Shown piece after piece: positions 12,000-24,834 of a DNA stretch of 64,000 bases. The stretch comes from Macrotis lagotis. Its lineage: Eukaryota; Chordata; Mammalia; Peramelemorphia; Peramelidae. The translations under genes and the position numbers were made by a program. Each line of letters begins with the position of its first letter. The stretch's first letter is position 1. The stretch is from NCBI RefSeq assembly GCF_037893015.1, contig NC_133663.1:2803378-2867377 (forward strand), given 5' to 3'. The notes beneath the pieces are model-generated. The model saw only the letters and a program-made list of their open reading frames with translations, did not search any database and was not told the DNA's origin.

Positions 12000-12722
12000 G
12001 TTTCCCTCTTCAGTGGAGCCTATCGGTTCTACATCGAGTTCACTCTCTGGAGGCGGGTAGCATTTTTCATCGTGAAGCCCTTGGAAATGTCTCGGGTCAC
12101 TGAACTGGTCAGAGCAGCTGAGGCTTTCACAGTGGATCATCTTTGCAATGTTGTTCTGACTGAGTGCACTGCTCTCCTCACTTGCCTTTACATCAGTTCA
12201 TGTAAATCTTCCCAGGTTTTTCTGAAACCATCCTGCTTCTCGTTTCTTATAACACAATAGCACCTCATCACACACCTCAACTTGTCAGCCATTCCCCAGC
12301 TGATGGGCATCCCCTCAACTTCCAATTCTTAGCCACCACAAAAAGAGCTGCTATAAATATTTTTGCATATATATAGGCCCTTGTCCTTTTTAAAATCTCT
12401 TTGGGATACAGACCTAGCAGTGATACTCACAGTTTTACTATCATTTGGGCATCCAGAATCATTGGATCAGCTCACAACTCCACCATGAGTGGCCCGGGTT
12501 TTCCGCATCTCTCCTAACTTTTGTCACTTCCTTTTTTTCATTATCTCTACCATTCTGATTGGGGTGAGGTGGTCCCCCAGAGGTATTGCAATTTATATTT
12601 CTCTCATCAATAGTGGTTTACAACATTATTTCCACCTATTGATTTTGAAAGCTGATTGTTCATAGCCTTTGATCATTTATCAATTGTGGAATGACTCTTA
12701 TTTCTATACGTTTCTGCCTTAC
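12000..12722 (-). mobile_element. Old L1 LINE 3' portion
   Basis: Same landmarks as the L1 at 0.2-1.66 kb but more diverged: ATTCCCCAGCTGATGGGCATCC, CCACCACAAAAAGAGCTGCTATAAATATTTTTG and ATTATCTCTACCATTCTGATTGGGGTGAGG. No open frame remains. Confidence 0.85.
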
Positions 12723-12731
12723 TTTCACTTT

Positions 12732-12862
12732 GGGGGGGGGGGGGGGGCTTGCAAGGCAATGGGATTAAGTAACAGGTTATTAAGTGTCTGAGGTCAGATT
12801 TGAACTCAGGTCCTCCTGACTCCAGGGCCAGTGCTCTATCCACTGTGCTACCAAGTCACCCC
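12732..12862 (-). mobile_element. CORE-SINE with poly-C tail
   Basis: Reverse copy: GCTTGCAAGGCAATGGG through CCACTGTGCTACC. Where the A-rich tail is expected, the plus strand shows a run of 16 G (12732-12747), i.e. poly-C on the element's strand. Confidence 0.9.
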
Positions 12863-12884
12863 TTGGTGTCTTACTTCTATTAAT

Positions 12885-13035
12885 TATCTCCTATTTATCC
12901 TGGGTATAGCTAGCTTTGCATAGAGTTGTTTACATGTTGTGTAGCCAATTAGAATGTAAGCTTCTTAAGGGCAGGGACTTTTGGTCTCTCTCTGTTGCAC
13001 CAGTGATTAGTGCAAGGCCAGACAATAAATGGAGC
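12885..13035 (+). mobile_element. L2-type LINE 3' end
   Basis: TATTTATCCTGGGTATAGCTAG and TTAGAATGTAAGCTTCTTAAGGGCAGGGAC, the usual L2 3' terminal sequence. Confidence 0.75.
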
Positions 13036-14620
13036 AAGAGTGGGCCAGCTGTGGAGAAGGATGAACCTCCAAGGGAGGCAGAAGAGGGACCTCCAGCCTC
13101 TTTTCCCTCCATCCTTCACCAAAGGAGATGTTTGTTCCTGCCAGAAGAGGAAGCTGGAGCTTGGTGCCAGAGGCCACCACTCTGTTCTCCTCAGAGAGGC
13201 ACCACCAAAGAGAAAGTTCCCTCCCAATGGGTTTTGGCACAAAGGTCCCCCAAAATTGAGTGAGTGAGTGAAACAGTGAATGAATGTAATTACTTCCACC
13301 AAGGAGATCAGCAGCAACTTACCATGTTCTTTGTCTAACCTAGAGTTCATTGAACCCCCTTGGCCTTTGAGAAAGAGCTAGGGAATTCACTGAGACCTTC
13401 TGAGGAGATATCACTGATGAAATGAACTGCACTGTTCCTATAATAGCAGAGAAACCATCCCCTCCCCTCTCCACTCCCTGATTAGTCGGACCTACAACAG
13501 CCTACAGAGCCTTTGAGAGGCATAAGAGTCCACTGTGACCTCATGAGAAGACATTTGAGCATAGGTCATCACTTTTCTATTTTTGAGGCTTTGATTTCCC
13601 CAAGTGGGGTTTTCTTCAACGGAACCCCTTCCTGGAAGGTCTGGACACTCTGCCTGACTTCTACTTAACAGGATGGTTTATGGAGGCTACTTGGGGATAT
13701 TTGGGAAAGGTTTCACTCATAGCAGGACAGAGGGGTGGTCAGATACTCAAAGAAATAGAATTCCTTGTATTCTAGTCCATGAGTATATACTCCCTGTAAT
13801 AGAAATGAGAAACCAATAACAGGAGACAGCCTCCTGGTTGAGGCAGCTAAGAGCTGAACCAGTATTCCTGGCCTCTTTGTTAAGGAATGAGAATGCATCC
13901 ATATATTGGATTAGTCAACTGAGGCCAGTTTCTTAACTTGAACAGTTTCATAAAAGTGTGGAATTAATGAGTGAGAGAGACAGAACCAGAATCCACAAGC
14001 TTCCCCTAGGCTCTGCTAAACATAAAGGGACCCATCTGTCAGAGATCACAACCTTACCCCTCCTAGATACCTGATCCCACAAGTTGCCATGACTCATTGA
14101 TTTAAACACCATCCTGCACTGAGTCACTGACTCCTTCTGGAACTTTGTCTTGGCTTCAGCTTTCTTTGTTCCTCAGTTTGTCCCTCTACAAAATGGGGTA
14201 ATAATACAGACCCATTTTGAGGCATCCTTGGGGACCTATTAAAGCCTGCTTTGAAAAGACTAAGTGTGGTAAAAATTATATCCTACCACTAATGGGCACT
14301 TTGGGTGCAGAGCCTGAGCTCTGCACTGTTTAACAATGAAGATTAAAGGAGAATTCCATCATTTTATAATCACCATAGGGATGGACTTCTGACCCAAGGT
14401 AAGAAAATTCAACCAATGTTTGTTGAGCCCCAAGTTTGTGTCTGGCCCTAGTAAAAGCTGGGAGATGTAGTGAGCCTGTAGGGGCTATTGTCCCCATCTG
14501 GTTTGGCATGAGGTCTTTCCATGAGGTCTGCAGATCTCACCCTCCTCATGCCCTGCCTAATTCCACATCACTTCACCTGGGTCATACATTGGAGAGCCAA
14601 AAAGGGTGGCAGAAGCCTCC
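13036..14620. other. Intergenic, mostly unassigned
   Basis: 14120-14280 looks like a MIR end (CCTCAGTTTGTCCCTCTACAAAATGGGG). The rest shows no supported feature. Confidence 0.5.
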
Positions 14621-14641
14621 TAGTCCAGGCCCCTTATTTTA

Positions 14642-14805
14642 TTTTATTTAATCATTTATTTTAGATTTTTCAAGGCAATGGGGTTAAGTGGCTTGCCCAA
14701 GGCCACACGACTAGGTAATTATTAAGTGTCTGAGGTCAGATTTGAACCCAGGTACTCCTGACTCCAAGGCCGGTGCTCCATTCACTGAGCCACCTAGCCA
14801 CCCCT
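14642..14805 (-). mobile_element. Young CORE-SINE
   Basis: Reverse full unit with exact 16-bp duplications CAGGCCCCTTATTTTA at 14626-14641 and 14806-14821. Confidence 0.95.
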
Positions 14806-15189
14806 CAGGCCCCTTATTTTAAAAGAGAGCCATAAACTGAGAGGGAACAGTAGTCTGGCCCAGATCATAGAGCTCATAAGTGAATGAACATGAGATAAGA
14901 ACTCAAGTCCCAAGCACTCCATTACATTCAACTGAGTCCTCCCTCCATGGGCCTCTACTGCTTTTGCTGCTATTGCATTTCTTAATGAGAGTGGGTTGTG
15001 TTTGAGGGTGCTGATTGCCATCATTTTGTAGGCACCACCACTGAGTGGAATGGAGTGTTGGGCATGTTTCATGTGTACAAAAATAAACTCTTTGAAGAGA
15101 AAGAAGGAAGGAAGGAAGGGAAGAAGAGAGAAAGGTTCAGAGTATTTATTTGTTGTTTATTGTACGTATTTAAAGGGTGAATATATAAA

Positions 15190-15645
15190 AAAGGGATAGA
15201 ATTCTTCTAACGTCATTCCCACAGCAATGTTTGACTTTGAAAACTGGATTAAAGGGTAAGTGAGTGCCTCAGAATCAACACTTTTGAGCTGTGGTGCTGG
15301 AGAAGACTTTGGAGAGTGACTTGGACAGCAGGGGGATCAAATCAGTCAAGATTTAAAGAAATTAATTCATATTATTCATTGGAAGGTCAAATATGGAAGC
15401 TGAAGCTTAAATACTTTGATTATATCATGAGAAGATGGAACTCACTGGAAACGACCCTGATGTTGGGAAAGATTGAAGGCAAAAGGAGAAGGAGATGACA
15501 GAGAATGAGAAGGAGAGATGATGTCATGGAACCAAGATCATGAGGTTGGAAAGAAAAAGAGTGGGGGGATGGAAAGATCTGGCATGCTGTGGTCCATTTG
15601 TTCACTAACAGTCAAACATGATGGAAAAAGAGAAGAACAAAGAGG
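15190..15645 (+). mobile_element. RTE-class LINE, ORF C-terminal piece
   Basis: Reading blocks TWTAGGSNQSRFKEIN, YSLEGQIWKL, FDYIMRRWNSLETTLMLGKI and EGKRRRR match the C-terminus of RTE/BovB-type reverse-transcriptase proteins (consensus HIMRR..SLEKT.MLGKIEGKRRRG). Its end CTAACAGTCAAACATGATGGAA resembles the RTE 3' end. It is truncated and dead. Confidence 0.85.
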
Positions 15646-15649
15646 AGAA

Positions 15650-17385
15650 GAAGGACACCAGCAATAATGAATAAGATTATTCATTATTGGGTAAAAATGG
15701 GCGATCGGTGGAAATTGTCAAATGGCCAATTTCGGTTTGATATCAGCTCAGAGCTGTCCCCAGGCAGGAGCTGGGGAAGTCATGGACTCCCTTGAACTAT
15801 GGGAACCTTGTGAAGAAGGATTGTGAAGGGGATAATTGTTCAGGCAGTCCAGATGCCTTGAGGATCCTCTCCAGCTCTTGAGGACCCTCTCCTCAGTGTT
15901 TCAGAAAATATTCAAAGTGAGCAGCACATCTGGAACCCCAATCCACCATTCCACATTGTTCTCCAGGTGCCCACAATACAGGTGGAGAGCCACAAGCACA
16001 AGGAAACCTGGATTTGAGGAACTTTCTTTGAGTAATAAGAACAGACTTGGCCAACATGTGATTCTCCTGGAGTCCCTCCTCTTCATCTGGGTCACGTTGT
16101 CTATACTCAGTGCCACAGAGACAAGGTCTTTATTACCTGGTGCCTTAATAGGTACATTATCTGACAACTGAAGTCTCTGTCTCAACTCAGCCTCTTATAA
16201 GATGGGCACAATGGCATGCCTTTGTTTCTTGATGTGCTCTAGGACTTAATTAGCTAATTAATGTTTACAAAGTTGCTTTATGGAAATCCTCAGTGACTAT
16301 AAACTAGAAGTAGGGTGAGGCTCTATATCTCTATTTGACTCAACTCCATACCCCTGGGTCAGGTGCTGACGTCCTAGGGGGTTCCAGGTTCCTGGAATAG
16401 GTCATTAAGGCATAGTCCTCCAGAGCACACTGACATCTAGAGAATTCTGCTTTTTATGAAAGGACATATTTCTCTAGATCTCCTTCTGCCCAAGGGGAGA
16501 GGGCATTTCAGAGTCATATGCCCTAGTGTCCCCTCCTAATGTGCCTTCCCAATAACAAATCCCACAGGACTTTTGGTCAGTTCACATCCTAACAGGACTG
16601 GAAAAGACTCGGTTGAGGTTCTGGCAGAACCTGAAAACGGTTTAAATCACTGCCCATTTTCCCCAGGAAATGGCCACAAATAGGAATGTGAATGTGGACA
16701 TCAAGAGAAGGAGGAGGACTTGTCAAATTTCAAAGTCTTTCAGAACAAGGTCAGGATTCAGACAGCAACTGTGTTTCACTCTGGTTTTCAGTATCTGCCC
16801 AGCATCCTCTCACTGGGGCTTGCAAGGCACCATAAAACCTAAAGAATAACTCAGCAGCTCCCTTAGGAGTCAGTTTGAGGATTTCCCTTTCAGGTAAAGT
16901 GACTGAAGAACCAAGAGTCCAGAGCCAATCCCAGAAATCCCTGCTTTAATGGAGACTTTTCAACCACATTATCCAGAGCCCTCAGCAAAAATGGAAGCCT
17001 CTCAAGCAATAAACCAAGGATCTGAGAGGACTGGTTGGAGTAGCAACTCTTTGAAATTTCTCTGCCCAGAGCCCATCCATGAAGTGGCTAATGAGCAGAG
17101 AGCTGCTTGCCTCACAGTCAGGAGACTGGGTGCTGAGCAAGGAGCCTACCTCAGGTATATGCAAACAGGAAAATATTCCTTTGTATACTGGGAGGGTTGA
17201 GAGAAGGGGGTGAGCCTAGGGATTTTTAAGGCTTCACCCAGCTCGACTATCCTGTGCCTCAAGTCATGTCCAAGTCTTAGTGGAAAACCCAATGCAACCT
17301 CATATTTCTTATAGAAAATAAGAATCTTATACAAATCATCTTTCTTCTGGCAGATTTCCTTCTATAAGACAAATCAAGAAGACAA
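15650..17385. other. Intergenic, nothing recognised
   Basis: No gene or nameable repeat. Candidate for older unique DNA downstream of FAM43A. Confidence 0.5.
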
Positions 17386-17390
17386 CATAT

Positions 17391-17551
17391 GGGGTGGCTA
17401 GGTTGCACAGTGGATAGAGCACCAGCCCTGGAGTCAGGAGTACCTGAGTTCAGATCCGGCCTCAGACACTTAATAATTACCTAGCCATGTGGCCTTGGGC
17501 AAATCACTTAACGCCATTGCCTTGAAAAAAACTAAAAAAAACTAAAATAAA
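17391..17551 (+). mobile_element. CORE-SINE
   Basis: Full unit, flanked by AAGACAACATAT (17379-17390) and AAGACAGCATAT (17552-17563), a target duplication with one difference. Confidence 0.93.
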
Positions 17552-17659
17552 AAGACAGCATATATGGACTAAGCACCAATATATGGCAAATATTATGCTG
17601 ATTGTTGGGGACACAAAGAAGGTATAAAAAAGATGAAGGGCTGGGAGATTGGGTGAGCT

Positions 17660-18780
17660 CTAGGGTGTCTTCTAGAATTAGCCAGTCAATAAACACTTAT
17701 TAAATCTCTTGTCTGGGCCAGACACTGTCTTAAGCTCTGGGGTTACAAAAAGAAGCAAAGACAGTCCCTGCCTTCAGGGAATTCACTACATAATCATATA
17801 CATAAACATATACAAAGCAGACTATATTCATGAATAGGAACTAATTAAAAAGGAAGGCCCTGGAATGAAGAGGGCTTGGGAAGGAAATGGCAGTTGAGTT
17901 GGGACTTAAAGGAAGCCAGGGAGGGCAGGCATTGGAGATGTCAGGCATGAGGAAATGACCAGAGTCTGGAAATGGAGGGTCTTGCTCATGGAATAGCCAG
18001 GGTGTCAAGCCATTAGATCAAAGAACGTAGTTGGGAGGGTAAGATACAAGAAGACTGAAAAGGTAGGTGGAGGCTAAGTTCTAAAGGGGTGATGAGGGCC
18101 TTCCTTGGAATGAGAGCAGTGTCAGAAGAGAGAAGGGAGCATATTTGAGGGATGTTGCAGAGGTGAATCAACAGACCTTGGCAGTAGATTGGATCTGGGG
18201 GTTGAGAGATAAGGAAGACTCTAAGATGACTCCTAGTATGGGAGCCTGAGGAACTGGGAGGAGGGTGTTGCCCTCTGTAGTATGAGGAAAGCTAGGAGGG
18301 GGAGGGAAGGTTAAGAGGAAAGAGAAAGAGTTCTGTTTTGGATATGTTGAGATTAAGGTGTCTCCTAGACATCCAGTTTGAGAAGCAGTTGAAGACACAA
18401 GACTAGCAGTCAGCCGAGAAATTAGAGCAGAATGGGTAGATTTGAGAATCATTAACATGGAGATCATCTGGTTATTAATCCCATGGAAGCGAATGAGATC
18501 ACCAAGTAAAAGAGTGTAGAGGAAGAAAAGAAGAGAGCTCAGGAGAGAGAGCTGAGCTTAAAGGATGTGATCAGGAGTAGGATCCAGCAAAGAAGACAGA
18601 GGACAAGCAGTCATAGGAATAGGAGGAGAACCAATAGGGAGTGGTGTCCCTAAAAAAGAGAGGGCAGAGTATCAAGGAGAGTAATGGGTGATCCAAGTGT
18701 CAAAGGCTGTAGAGAAGCCAAGGAGAAAGTGGATTGAGAAGAGGGCATTGAGTGGAGCCAAAAAGAGGTTGATTGAACTT
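17660..18780 (-). mobile_element. L2-type LINE, part of ORF2 and 3' end
   Basis: Minus-strand translation at 18168-18467 gives LGVILESSLSLNPQIQS, the conserved L2/CR1 reverse-transcriptase segment (LGVILDSSLSL..HIQSI), preceded by worn PKQNSFSFLLTFPPPPSFP. The plus strand ends with AGTCCCTGCCTTCAGGGAATTC and TATTAAATCTCTTGTCTGGGCC of the L2 3' end. Confidence 0.85.
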
Positions 18781-19488
18781 CCTCTGGGAAGGTAGTTTCC
18801 CTTAGAAACGATGTCAACTCAAGTATCTATGGATTCTGGAGTGACAGATCCTACAAAAAGGTGAAGTAAACAATTTTCTAGCCTAAGATAAATTAGAAAG
18901 ACTTCAGGAAAGAAAGACCTGTCCCATTTGGTAAAAGGAATGCAGCCCAATACAGAGGATGTCCTGGAAAGCTAGCAAAAGGTACTTAGTCACAGCATAG
19001 ATCAGTATATGAAGCCCCTCGGTCTGGGTTTAGCAGGATAATGGCACAGCAGGCCAGCTATGAAGTCTCCAGTTCCAGCACAGAAGGTAAATTATCAGCC
19101 CCAGAACCCCAACACAACTAGACATGACTGAACCCCAGTGCAGTGGGCAAGTTGCAAAGATCTGAGACTCCAATGCAGAAAGTCAGTGACCAGGCCCCTG
19201 GTCCCCCAGGCCCCTGGTATCCCAGAAGCTTGGGATAGTGATCCCTGTGCCACAGGGGCAGAGTTCAACTTTAAAAGTCATGAAATAGGCCAAAAATTAG
19301 GAAAAAAACTAAAAGAGCCCTGACCATAGAAAGCTATTATGGTGACAGGGAAGATCAAAGCACAACTCAGAAGAGGGCAACATGTCATAATACTTACATG
19401 CAAAGCCTCATCAGGGAATATGAATAGATCTCAAGCCCCAAAAGTCTTCTTGGAAAAGCTCAAAAATGACTTTAAAAAATCAAATAAG

Positions 19489-19636
19489 GGGTGGCTAGGT
19501 GGTGTAGTGGATAAAGCACCGGCCTTGGAGTCAGGAGTACCTGGGTTCAAATCCAGTCTCAGACACTTAATAATTACCTAGCTGTGTGGCCTTGGGCAAG
19601 CCACTTAACCCCATTTGCCTTGCAAAAACCTAAAAA
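19489..19636 (+). mobile_element. Young CORE-SINE inserted in L1 ORF1
   Basis: Full unit with target duplications AAAAAATCAAATAAG at 19474-19488 and 19637-19651. Confidence 0.95.
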
Positions 19637-21692
19637 AAAAAATCAAATAAGAGAGAGCTAGAAAAACTGGGAAAAGAAATGAGAATTATGCTAGAGAGAA
19701 TCAATACCTTGAAAAAGGAAGAACAAAAATTAACTGAAGAAAATAATTCCCTAAAAACACAATTGGTCAAATTGAGGGGAGGATCCACTGGAAAAAAAAT
19801 AGCTCTTTCAAAAGTAGAATTGATCAGATGGAAAAGGAGATACAAAAGCGAACTGAAGAAAATAATTCCTTAAAAATTAAAGTTGGGCAAGTGGAAGCTC
19901 TATGAAATGTCAAGAATCTATCAAACAAAACAAAAGAATGACAAAAAAGAAGAAAAAGTAAAATACCTCACTGGACAAAACAAATGACCTGAAAAATAGA
20001 TCCAGGGGAGATAATTTAAGAACCATTGGCCTACTCAAAAACCATGATCCTGGATAGCATTTTTATCAGTTATAAGAAATTATCAAGGAAACTTGTCCTG
20101 ATATCCTAGAACCAGAGGGCAAGATGGTTATTGAAGAAATCCACCAATGATTTCCTGAAAGAAATCCCCAAGTGAAAACTCCAAGGAATATTGTATCCAA
20201 ATCCCAGAATTATCAGATCAAGAAGAAAATACTATAAGCAGACATAAAGAAACAGTTCAAAGGAGCCAAAGTCAGGATTACATAGAAATGTAATTAGCAT
20301 TTTTAAAGGATGAGAAGGCTTGGGATATGATGAATGGAAAGCAAAGGAAATTGGATTACAATCAAGAATTAACTACCCATACTCTTAAGAGAGCACTAAA
20401 ATATAATTCTAGAGTATAACCTTTTAGGGGATAAGATGGACTAGAGGAATAGGGGACTTTCAAACTTTCCTGATGAAAAGATCAGAGCTGAACAGAAAAT
20501 CCAGTCTTCAAAGATGACTCAAGAGAAGCATAAAAGGGTAAACAGGAAAGAAAAAAAAAACCACATGTTCCATAAGATTCAATTGCTTACATCTCTACAT
20601 GGGAAGATGATGCTTATAACTCATGAGAATTGTATTTCTATTAGGGTTTTAAAAAGAGTATACATAGAGAGAGAGAGAGTGTGGGTGTTAAGTGTGATAA
20701 ATTGACTTTGATTTGATGATATGAAAAATTAAGGGATGGGAAAAAAAGAGGAAAGGAGGGGCAAAATAGGGTAAATTGTCTCACATGAAGAGGCATAAAA
20801 GACCTATTACTGTAGAGGGAAAGAAGAGAGGAGGTGAAGATTATTTGAACCTTACTCTCATCAGATTTGACTCAAAGAGGGAATAACATACACATTAAGT
20901 TGGGTATAGAAATTTATCTTACCCTGGAGGGGAAAGGGGAAAGAAAAATCAGAGCTGATAGAAGAGAAGGAAGATTAAGGGGAAGGTGGTCAAAAGTAAA
21001 ACACTGGTGAGGAAGGAGAGGGAGAAAGAAGAGAGAACAGTATAAACAGTGGGGGTATGGAGAAAAGAATAGAGGAAAACACAGTAGGAATGTGAATGAG
21101 AAATACTGTGACTATGAATGGGATGAACTTTCCCAAAAAACAGAAGCAGAAAGCAGAGTGCATTAAACACCAGAAACCTACAATATGTTTTTTTTTAACA
21201 ATAAATGCATTTAAAGCAGAGAGATAAAGTAAAAAAGTAAAAGGTAAAAGTAAAGAGTAAAAGTAAAAGACTGGAGAATAGATTTACTTTTGCTAATATG
21301 ATAAAACAAAGCAAAAGCAAAAATACATCTAATTTTTAAAAAATAAGGAAACCACATCTTGCTAAAAATACCATAGCCATTGAAATATCAATAAAATAAC
21401 AATATTAAACATATATGCATCAGGTGGTATAACATTCATATTCTTAGGGAAGTTAAGGGAAGAACAGGAAGACATAGACAGTAAAACTATACTAGTGGGG
21501 GACCTCAAACTCTCCTTCTCAGAACTAGATAAATCTAACAAAAAAATAAACAAGAAATAAATTAAGGAAGTGAATGGAATTTTAGAAAAATTAGATATGA
21601 TAGACCTCTGGAGAAAACTGATTGGGAATAGAAAGGAATAGACTTATTTTTCAGTGATCCATGACACTACACATTAGGATACAAAATAATAA

Positions 21693-21985
21693 TAATGTTT
21701 GTCCTATGTTCTCAAAGAAGCCATGATAAGCACATGAATTGGATTTTGAGTGAAGGGGTGCTGTGCTAAGTCACCAGCTTCACTTTCTCCTCCAGAGCCA
21801 TCTGGGTCCAATGACCAGAAATGAATCAGGACAACTGGAGATGACCCTGGATGTGAGGCAGGGTTAAGTGACTTGCCCAAGGTCACATAGCTAGTGAGTA
21901 TTAAGTGTCTGAGGTTGGATTCCATCTTATGTCTTCCTGACTCCAAAACCAATGTTCTATTCCCTGTGCCATCTAGCTGCCCTTT
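21693..21985 (-). mobile_element. Long SINE with RTE-like tail inserted in L1 ORF2
   Basis: Reverse copy of the 5.5-kb element: AGCCATGATAAGCACATGAATTGGATTTTGAG, CCAGAGCCATCTGGGTCCAATG, GTTAAGTGACTTGCCC, ending at GTGCCATCTAGCTGCCC. The tail is an AAT repeat. Confidence 0.92.
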
Positions 21986-22399
21986 AGGACATTAAAAACC
22001 TCACAACTAAATGCAGAAAGGCAGAAACATTAAATGCATTCTTTTCAGATAATAATATATCAAAAATTACACAAATAATAAAAAAGGATCATGGAAAGAT
22101 AGACTAAAAACTAATTGGAAACTAAATTATGTAATTCTAAATAATGTGTGGTTCAGACCTCAAATCATAGAATCAATAATTTCATCAAAGAGAATGACAA
22201 TAATGAGACAGCATACCTATATTTATGGGAAACAACCAAAGCAGTTTTTAGGGGAAAGTTTATATCTATAAATGCTTGCATGAATAAAATAGAGAAAAGA
22301 AGGGATCAATGAACTGGGCATGCAACTATAAAAGCTAGAAAAATAAACAAATTAGAGATGAGACATGACTGATGAGGACCTTAGGAAGGAAGGGACCAC

Positions 22400-23195
22400 T
22401 AGTGAAACATTCAAACAGCAGATAATGATTTGAATAAACTATAAAGGCAAAATACAGCTTAAACAGGTCCTTGTGGATTTGTCTAGATGTGACTCTCAGG
22501 GAGGTATGAATAGAAATCTCTAGTCTCCTCCCCCTACCCTATTCTGAAGAAGATTTGGATTCCTGCCAGGAAGGGTTTGGAGGTGGAGATTGACCATTCT
22601 ACTCTCTTCAGAAAGATAGGGTACTAGGCTAGAATTATATTTTTCTGCTCCCTTAAATATTGTTAGTCTAGGGAAATTCTGTTTAGGTTTAAGTTGTGCC
22701 CCTGGTCACTATTCTTTAATGGGGAAGGAGTATCCCAAATCATATGTCCAAGGCTTGACTCTTTGTGCACATAATGGGAGTCCCACGAAGAACACATAGA
22801 AATAGAAATATAAACCTATTTATCCAAATAAATAGCAAACAGAAATCTGAGGAAGTCTGCCTAGGAGCAGAGAGAGCAGAGAATACAAAGTGAATGAATT
22901 CTCCCATTGGGCTCGAGATTACTCAATTCAACCAAGAGAGTCCCAGATCCCACTCAGAGTTTGGTGTTATGAGCTGGGGCTAAGGATACGACCAAGAGCC
23001 ATGGCATCTTCTTCTCAACAGCATTCCCTTCAGTGACCCAATCAAGGTCTAGAGTCACAGACTATACTTTCCTTTCTCTCAAACTTCCACCAAGGAGTAA
23101 TTAATCTCCATCACTGAAAAAATGTTTTATGCAAATGGACTTAGAGCCCCCCATTAATCTTGTATTTGTGTTTGTATTCTTAGGAGAGGCTAGTA
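22400..23195. other. Unassigned insertion between L1 ORF2 and L1 3'UTR
   Basis: About 0.8 kb unlike the flanking L1, with no coding frame. It could be a worn solo LTR of an old endogenous retrovirus or another non-coding repeat. I could not fix ends or family. Confidence 0.3.
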
Positions 23196-23199
23196 CTTT

Positions 23200-23410
23200 G
23201 GAAAAGCTAGCTGATGATAAATATAGAAATATGTTAAACATAATTATACATGTATAATCTAGATCAGATTTTTTGCTGTCATGGGAAGGGGAGGGGTGGG
23301 AGAGAAGAGAAAAAATATGGAACTCAAAAGTTTACAAAAAAGATGATGAATGTTGAAAACTATCTTTGCTTGTAATTGAAAAATAAAATAAAATTAACAT
23401 TCAAAAACAA
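23200..23410 (+). mobile_element. L1 LINE 3'UTR end
   Basis: ACATAATTATACATGTATAATCTAGATCAG, a G-rich stretch, then GGAACTCAAAAGTTTACAAAAA and GTTGAAAACTATCTTTGC with an A-rich tail: the 3' end of marsupial L1. Possibly the tail of the 19-22.4-kb element. Confidence 0.85.
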
Positions 23411-23574
23411 TGCTGGTTGCCTGACTGACTGATTTTCCTGCCTGTTACTCCATTCTTCCCTAAAGATTAACATCCTGTCTCTACTAGTGCTCCCTTGCAC
23501 CAGAGGCCAGTCACCAGACTTTTCTCTGCTTGGAGAGATAGCTTTGATCCTGGACCAAGATTAATCCTTTTTTC

Positions 23575-23775
23575 TAGACCTGGAGTCAGGAAGACCTGAG
23601 TTTAAACTTGGCCTCAGATTCTTCTCAAATGTGTGACCCTGGGCAAGTCACTGAACTCTTTCAGTTTTCTTTGTAAAATGCCAGCCATCAAAACACCTTC
23701 ATGAGTTAGTGTGAGGATCAAATGAGATAATATTTGTGAAGCACTTTGCACATCTCAAAGTGATTCATAAATACT
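23575..23775 (+). mobile_element. MIR/CORE SINE
   Basis: CCTGGAGTCAGGAAGACCTGAG, GTGTGACCCTGGGCAAGTCACT, and the MIR end GAGATAATATTTGTGAAGCACTTTGC. Confidence 0.85.
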
Positions 23776-24830
23776 CCTCACAGTTTACTATCCTTCTCTG
23801 GACCAATTTCCCTACTTTAGACCTACTTTTGGTATCACATCCCTGCAGTCCATCTCCATACTCATTAGCCCCTAGGCTCACTTCCCAGTTCACAGAGGAG
23901 CCCTGCCTTCCCCAAACCCCTATCTGGATCCTCAGCCCAATCTCTTCCCAATCTTTGTTCCACATCTATCCTGACCCCCTCCTCCAGGCTTAGCATTCTT
24001 TACTGACATGCCTGGAAGTAGGGCCAACTTGAAGTATGATTTCCAAGTTGTCCTTCCCCTGCCCCCTCTCAGTGGCTCCTCTCCATTGCTTCTGGGTGAC
24101 CCAAGCCCCAGTACCACCATTTGCTGCCTACCCACCCCCACCCCCACTGCATTCTTCCAACACGAGACCTACTCCAAATTCCAAAATTAGGTTTTCCTTC
24201 TCCTCAGTCCTTCCAGGTTCAATGAGCATCAGGTTAGAGAAAGAAAACATTCTCATTAATGCAATCCAAGGCACAGTGTTCAGAATGGGGGGGGGGGGGG
24301 GGGAGGGTGGTGATGGACTGAGCCAACAGCCACAACAGGTCTCAGATGGAAGCTTCAGTTGGGATGGAAGAAATGTTCTAATAACAGTTTGACTTGATTG
24401 GAATAAAGCAACCTGAGGAAGAAGCAGAAACAAGCAGATAAAAATATCCCAAGAATAGGAGAGGAGAGGCAACAACAATTCATGTGAAAAAGATCTGGGG
24501 ATCTTAGCAAAACAAAAGCTTACTTCATATTAGTCAACAGGTAAACCTGTAGCCCAGGGCAGTCATTGGGGGCTGGTTTCAGAGGCTCTTGAGATAGATT
24601 CTCTGGGTGGCCATACCTCCAGACTTCCAGTTGCTGGAAGGAATCCCTGAAGAACAATCATCCCCTCAGTGGCTAAATTTGATTGAGTACCCCCAAGTCA
24701 TCCAAGATGCACAGAGATGATGAGAATAAATATGGCAATTGTCTCTTCTAGAGGGTTTTGATGTCTGATGATGTGTCCCTGCAGTGCTGCGGCTGCCCCT
24801 TCTCAGATTTGGAAACACGGCCTCAGATAA
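23776..24830. other. Intergenic with a G run
   Basis: A poly-G run at about 24287-24302 followed by AGGGTGG; otherwise nothing recognised. Confidence 0.5.
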
Positions 24831-24834
24831 AGAA

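Larger units (their letters stand above)
19010..22375 (+). mobile_element. L1 LINE: ORF1, spacer and ORF2 endonuclease part, decayed and interrupted
   Basis: ORF1 leader near 19325 (CTATTATGGTGACAGGGAAG), coiled coil 19650-19900 (MRIMLERINTLKKEEQKLTEE, ENNSLKTQ), then degenerate RNA-binding and C-terminal parts to about 20520. An A/G-rich spacer follows. An endonuclease part lies at 21290-21660, where TILVGDLKLSFSELDKSN resembles the L1 GDFN..LS.LDRS motif. 21990-22370 continues downstream ORF2. Two SINEs interrupt it (19489-19636, 21693-21985). Many breaks; dead. Confidence 0.75.
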
